Shown here piece by piece: positions 60,194-64,000 of a DNA stretch of 64,000 bases. Numbering within the stretch: the stretch's first letter is position 1; each line of letters begins with the position of its first letter. The notes under the pieces are model-generated. The model was given only the letters and a program-made list of their open reading frames with translations. It was not told the origin of the DNA and did not search any database. The stretch spans positions 4,667,001 to 4,731,000 of the forward strand of contig NZ_CP021425.1 of NCBI RefSeq assembly GCF_002162375.1, in the 5' to 3' direction. Made by a program: the position numbers and the translations under genes. The stretch comes from Oleiphilus messinensis (GTDB lineage: Bacteria > Pseudomonadota > Gammaproteobacteria > Pseudomonadales > Oleiphilaceae).

Positions 60194-62124
60194 CGCTGCA
60201 TACCTACCAAGTTGTCCGTGGAGAAGTTTTTATCTGTGGAAACATTTTTCAAAGTGCTGTTTTCTGCGTCCAGATAGCCATATTCCAGCAACCAGGCATC
60301 GAACAGCTGTCTCGCTACCGGCGCGGCAGAACTGCTTCCACCACCACCATTCTCCACCAGAACCGCCACCGCAATTTTCGGGTTTTCAACGGGGGCAAAG
60401 CCGACAAAAAGAGCGTGATCACGAAGCCGTTCCGCGAGTGCCTCAGCATCGTACTTTTCACCCTGGGCAATACCGACTACTTGCGCGGTACCGGTTTTTC
60501 CGGCCATTCTGTAGCCCGCATCTGCGCCACTTTTTCGCGCAGTACCCCGTTTGCCGTGCATTACCTCTTCCATCGAAGCAAAGATGAAATTCCAATCATC
60601 TTCATTTTTCAATTTAATGTCCGGTGGTGGTTCAGGCAAATGAGGCGAAACCTCGAGGCCATTCTCATCGGTCATGGATCGAATGAGTCGCGGCAATTTC
60701 CAGTGCCCCCGATTCGCAAGAACGGCCGTAGCCGTTGCGAGCTGGAGAGGGGTTGCCAGCATAAACCCCTGACCAATCCCCATATTCACTGAATCACCGG
60801 GAAACCAGGGCTGTCGCCTTGCATTTCTTTTCCATTCCCGAGACGGCAGAATACCATCGCGCGCTTCCTGAATGTCGGCTGCCATGGAGTGCCCGAAGCC
60901 GAAGTGGGCCATGTACTCATGCATCGTATCCACTCCAGCCTTGAAAGCCAGATCGTAAAAGTAAATATCACAGGATTGCGCAATGGATTGGAACAAATCC
61001 ATCTTGCCATGCCCACCCCGCTTCCAGTCACGAAAGTAACGTTTATTCCCCCGGATTTGATACCACCCTGGATCCCAAATCGTGGTCTGCCGTGTCACAG
61101 TGCCCGTATCCAGCCCCATAATTCCCATCATCGGCTTGATCGTTGAGCCTGGAGGATATTGCCCTCTCAGCGCCCGATTGAACAAAGGTATATCCGGAGA
61201 GTTACGCAACGCCTTATAGCTTTTAGAATCAATACCCGTGACAAATAAATTGGGATCAAAGGTTGGTGTGCTCACCAACGCGAGTATGCCCCCCGTTTCC
61301 GGTTCGATCGCCACAACCGCCCCCCTGCGTTCTCCGAGAGCGGCTTCTGCACGGGCCTGCAAACGACTGTCGATGTGCAAGGTCAGGTTATTACCTGGAA
61401 CGGGATCAACTCGTTCGAGCACCCTTAAAACACGACCACGAGCATTGGTCTCGACTTTCTGGTAGCCCACCTGACCGTGAAGCTCATCTTCGTAGAATTT
61501 TTCAACGCCCAATTTGCCAATGTAGTGGGTACCGGAATAGTTCGTGGGATCAACTTTCTTTAATTCATCTTCACTGATTCTTCCGACATAGCCCAACATG
61601 TGAGCCATCGAGCCCGCCAAGGGATAAAAACGCACTAACTCCGCTTCAACTTCCACACCAGGAAAGCGATATCGATCCACTGCAAGACGTGCAATCTCTG
61701 CCTCGTCCAGCTTGACTTTGATTGGAACCGACTCGTACGGACGTCTGCGTGCTTTAAAGCGCTGCTCAAACCGGGAAAGCTCTTCGGGTGTCAGATCAAT
61801 GATTTTGCCGAGTTCCTGCAGCGTAGCATCGATATCATCCGTCAGTTCTTTGACCATCGTAACGCTGAACACTGGGCGGTTATCGGCCAGTAATTCACCA
61901 TTTCGATCATAGATCAACCCCCGCGTCGGCGCGACAGATTGTAATTGCATCCGGTTTTTGTCAGACAATGTCTCATACAGCGTGTGATCCACAATCTGTA
62001 ACGTATACAACCGAAAGATCAGGACAAGCGTTACAAACAACACAATAAATGCTGAGACTAATGCACGGTTGGTAAAGACTTTCTTTTCTTTGACCGGATC
62101 TTTTAGCGTTCTGGATTCTACCAA
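60190..62124 (-). CDS. mrdA: Penicillin-binding protein 2
   Basis: The class B transpeptidase that crosslinks peptidoglycan in cell elongation, 644 residues. One membrane anchor lies at about 22-42 and a pedestal domain at about 60-240. The transpeptidase domain has the active-site motif STIK (about 327-330), SCD near 385, and KTGTAQV near 545. The frame starts with TTG; no ATG lies near it, so TTG may be the real start. It forms the elongasome pair with rodA downstream. Confidence 0.96.
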   Translation of the reverse strand: MVESRTLKDPVKEKKVFTNRALVSAFIVLFVTLVLIFRLYTLQIVDHTLYETLSDKNRMQLQSVAPTRGLIYDRNGELLADNRPVFSVTMVKELTDDIDATLQELGKIIDLTPEELSRFEQRFKARRRPYESVPIKVKLDEAEIARLAVDRYRFPGVEVEAELVRFYPLAGSMAHMLGYVGRISEDELKKVDPTNYSGTHYIGKLGVEKFYEDELHGQVGYQKVETNARGRVLRVLERVDPVPGNNLTLHIDSRLQARAEAALGERRGAVVAIEPETGGILALVSTPTFDPNLFVTGIDSKSYKALRNSPDIPLFNRALRGQYPPGSTIKPMMGIMGLDTGTVTRQTTIWDPGWYQIRGNKRYFRDWKRGGHGKMDLFQSIAQSCDIYFYDLAFKAGVDTMHEYMAHFGFGHSMAADIQEARDGILPSREWKRNARRQPWFPGDSVNMGIGQGFMLATPLQLATATAVLANRGHWKLPRLIRSMTDENGLEVSPHLPEPPPDIKLKNEDDWNFIFASMEEVMHGKRGTARKSGADAGYRMAGKTGTAQVVGIAQGEKYDAEALAERLRDHALFVGFAPVENPKIAVAVLVENGGGGSSSAAPVARQLFDAWLLEYGYLDAENSTLKNVSTDKNFSTDNLVGMQR

Positions 62125-62227
62125 GGGTAATCTCTGGGAATAGTTAGTGGCAGCCTGCCAATCTGCCAGTCAATATAAGGATCAGACGTCAATGAAGTGC
62201 GTATTATCCGGATCGTGCCCCATGATT

Positions 62228-62698
62228 TCAGGCGCGGTGATACGGATGATTTGCCAGTATACTCCAGGCCCGGTAAAACTGTTCCGCAAGTACGATCCGA
62301 ACGAGAGGATGGGGCAATGTCAGTTCTGATAACGAAAGTTTATAGTCTGCTCGCTTCAAGCATGCTTCTGCATTGCCATCCGGGCCACCGATAAGTATAC
62401 AGATATCCCTGCCATCCTGTTGCCAGGACGCCAGTTTTTGTGCCAATTTCTCAGTACTGAGATGTGCTCCGCCAACCTCGAGTGCGATAACAAAATCATT
62501 GGCTTTGATTTGCTCTAAAACTTTGTTGCCTTCTGCTTTGATAGCACGCTCAATGTCAGGGTTCTTGCCCCGCTTCGCCATTGGGATCTCGATTAATTGT
62601 ACCGGCAACTCCGGTGGCATTCTCTTAACGTACTCGGTAAACCCGGTTGCCACCCAAGACGGCATTTTAGTACCCACTGCAATAATCTTAATGCGCAT
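62228..62698 (-). CDS. rlmH: 23S rRNA pseudouridine-1915 methyltransferase
   Basis: RlmH methylates pseudouridine 1915 in helix 69 of 23S rRNA. The 156-residue protein is the usual length for a SPOUT methyltransferase of this family. MRIKIIAVGTKMPSWVATGFTEY is the N-terminus, and ILIGGPDGNAEACLKRA and LSELTLPHPLVRIVLAEQFYRAW form the knotted SAM-binding part. It is the first gene of the mrd/lip block here. The usual neighbours rsfS and nadD are not found upstream. Confidence 0.97.
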   Translation of the reverse strand: MRIKIIAVGTKMPSWVATGFTEYVKRMPPELPVQLIEIPMAKRGKNPDIERAIKAEGNKVLEQIKANDFVIALEVGGAHLSTEKLAQKLASWQQDGRDICILIGGPDGNAEACLKRADYKLSLSELTLPHPLVRIVLAEQFYRAWSILANHPYHRA

Positions 62699-63090
62699 AA
62701 CTCAACAAAGTCCACCAAAGGACCACTTCACTCTTCAATAAATTGATTACAAATAGTTAACGCACCAGTAACTCGAATGATTCTGAAACTCAAACGATTC
62801 AGTAACTCAAATCATTCAATAAGTTAAATCTTAAAAAATATGGTGCCGCGCTTTTTTTCCAGCCACAGCTGCACCCTGACAAAAACCGGAACACGGAAAA
62901 AACGGCCGAAAAGTGTGACGCAAAGGTTAAACACCGTCAACGAAATATTATGATATCCGACTTTTGAATCAAAAAATCCCCCCGCATATCCATAGCGCAT
63001 TTCAACCCAGTCGGCTAAATTTTAATTATGGATTAAAGCACTATCCGCCAGGTAACCCAATTCAAGCCTTCAGTAACCACCGAGAAACCG
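62699..63090. other. Divergent spacer upstream of rlmH
   Basis: No gene is seen in this 392-base AT-rich spacer. A degenerate tandem repeat of about 17 bp, three units resembling GTAACTCAAATCATTCA, lies at 62768-62819. Promoters for rlmH (minus) and the gene at 63091 (plus) must lie here, but no clear boxes stand out. Confidence 0.6.
62768..62819. repeat. Degenerate 17-bp tandem repeat, three units
   Basis: Three related units run head to tail: GTAACTCGAATGATTCTG, then AAACTCAAACGATTCA, then GTAACTCAAATCATTCAA. They lie about 70 bases upstream of rlmH and may be slippage products. Confidence 0.55.
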
Positions 63091-63918
63091 ATGTGGATCA
63101 ACACGAATCGCTTTAAACGTATCACATTCTATTTGCTTATCTGCTGGTCAAAACTCACTCAGGCAGAGCAGATTGATTTGACCATCGGTATGATTAATGC
63201 GGGTGGCCAAGCGTATTTTATTGAACTGTTGGAACAGGCTCTGGGCGCTGCAGGACACACCGTCTCGATTACGACACAAGGACCTTTCCCGCAGAAACGC
63301 GTAATGTACCTGCTGGAGAATGACAAGGTATCACTGATGTGGTTATTGCGAAGTCCGGCACGGGACAAACGTTACACTCCGGTAAATGTTAACCTGACCA
63401 ACGGTCTGATCGGTCATCGTATACTGCTTATTCCCCCGGATGCCCAGGAAGCCTACCGTGGTATCAGAAATCTGGATGATTTTAGAAAAACGGAAAAAGT
63501 CGGTGTCTTTGGTGAGCATTGGTATGATACGGAGATCTGGCGCTTCAACCAATTACCTTTTGTGATCAGTCGAGGCGATTGGCAGCGCAATGTGTACCGA
63601 CTCATCGCAGCTCAAAATCGGGGCATTGACTACTTTTCCAGAGGTTTTTTTGAGGTGATGGAAGAATCTCGGGAACACCCTTACCTGCACATCGAAGAAC
63701 ACTTGGTATTCATCTATGAGCGTGATTTCCAGTTGTACTTAAGCAAAAGTTTTGCCCAATACAAGCCGCTCCTGGAAAATGCACTGAAATTCGCCAGAGA
63801 CAGTGGACTCATGGCGGTATTAATACATAAACATTGGGCCGATGCCTTCGCACGCCTCAACCTTGAGCAGCGAACAAAGATACATTTGGCCACCCCTGCA
63901 CATTCCCGCCTTCCTTAA
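63091..63918 (+). CDS. Periplasmic binding protein-like (SBP family 3-like)
   Basis: A secreted protein of 275 residues. A short basic N-terminus and hydrophobic segment (ITFYLLICWSKLTQAEQ) act as signal peptide. The fold resembles family-3 periplasmic binding proteins (IDLTIGMINAGGQAYFIELLEQALGAAGHTVSIT, then RGIRNLDDFRKTEKVGVFGEHWYDTEIW and a C-terminal KHWADAFARLNLEQR). No transporter genes are adjacent. Similar stand-alone proteins of about 270 residues are common in marine gammaproteobacteria, and their ligands are unknown. The 3' end overlaps the probable convergent gene by 4 bases. Confidence 0.75.
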   Translation: MWINTNRFKRITFYLLICWSKLTQAEQIDLTIGMINAGGQAYFIELLEQALGAAGHTVSITTQGPFPQKRVMYLLENDKVSLMWLLRSPARDKRYTPVNVNLTNGLIGHRILLIPPDAQEAYRGIRNLDDFRKTEKVGVFGEHWYDTEIWRFNQLPFVISRGDWQRNVYRLIAAQNRGIDYFSRGFFEVMEESREHPYLHIEEHLVFIYERDFQLYLSKSFAQYKPLLENALKFARDSGLMAVLIHKHWADAFARLNLEQRTKIHLATPAHSRLP

Positions 63919-64000
63919 GCAGGGAAACAGGCAAACTTTACTTTTCCATCGATCACTTCTATACCAAAAACCAGGGCAACTTGATCATTTTTTGATCCAC
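63915..64000 (-). CDS. Probable 3' end of a gene entering from beyond the window
   Basis: On the minus strand one frame is open from the window edge and reads GSKNDQVALVFGIEVIDGKV and then KFACFPA before a TAA at 63917-63915. The composition looks like real coding sequence and the stop is placed convergently with the preceding gene. With only 27 codons visible, no product can be named. Confidence 0.35.
   Translation of the reverse strand, partial: GSKNDQVALVFGIEVIDGKVKFACFPA

Overview
The window reads as chromosomal DNA of a Gammaproteobacterium, probably a marine or oil/lipid-associated Pseudomonadales/Oceanospirillales-type organism. This is inferred from the gene content: mpl/ubiX, the rlmH-mrdA-rodA-mltB-rlpA-dacA-ybeD-lipB-lipA block, PPi-type phosphofructokinase, Pseudomonas-type assimilatory nitrate genes with a PP2C-kinase fusion, and LipA/Lif secreted lipases. 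No rRNA, tRNA, CRISPR array or prophage was seen. I cannot name the species.

Layout. 1-6.7 kb: a minus-strand pair of 7TMR-DISM signalling proteins, one of them a hybrid histidine kinase. 6.9-13.5 kb: an AAA ATPase, ubiX, a TRAP-type permease and its solute-binding protein, and mpl. The TRAP pair separates mpl from ubiX, which are neighbours in Pseudomonas. 13.5-18.2 kb: PPi-phosphofructokinase, then a glycine-zipper protein, a PepSY protein and a PhoP/PhoQ-like two-component system. 18.3-18.7 kb: a wrecked acrR-type repressor gene behind an intact AcrR-like operator.

19.3-27.8 kb is an AT-richer island. It holds two complete lipase plus lipase-foldase pairs around two divergent NarL-type two-component systems. 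A shared TGAC-n4-GTCA palindrome lies upstream of both lipase genes. A degenerate fragment of a REP-associated transposase (RAYT) lies between the two kinases, and a full-length RAYT gene with GGACAGACACTGCC-type repeats follows at 28-30.3 kb. That stretch also has a small membrane protein whose ribosome binding site is folded into a hairpin. 30.3-35.8 kb: a TetR regulator divergent from an RND efflux adaptor/pump pair, separated by a 9-bp-period repeat array.

35.9-40.8 kb: a tightly overlapping four-gene operon (substrate-binding lipoprotein, tripartite hybrid kinase, DUF302 protein, small conserved protein). 40.9-48 kb: a YgjP-type metalloprotease, a PP2C phosphatase/Ser-Thr kinase fusion, and a divergent nitrate-assimilation operon (FAD/NAD oxidoreductase plus molybdopterin nitrate reductase). 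The operon is preceded by a good sigma-54 promoter and three NtrC-like sites. 48-53.5 kb: a GCS2 ligase, an AstE-like M14 enzyme, YqaA, a short-chain dehydrogenase and an ABC1/UbiB kinase.

53.6-62.7 kb: the conserved cell-elongation and lipoate-synthesis block on the minus strand, without the usual rsfS/nadD upstream of rlmH. 63.1-64 kb: a periplasmic binding-protein-like gene and the probable 3' end of one more gene.

I see no defence system or clearly undescribed machine. The best leads are the mirrored lipase/two-component island with its shared operator-like palindrome, the orphaned AcrR operator, the ribosome-binding-site hairpin at 29.9 kb, and the binding-protein/hybrid-kinase/DUF302 operon.
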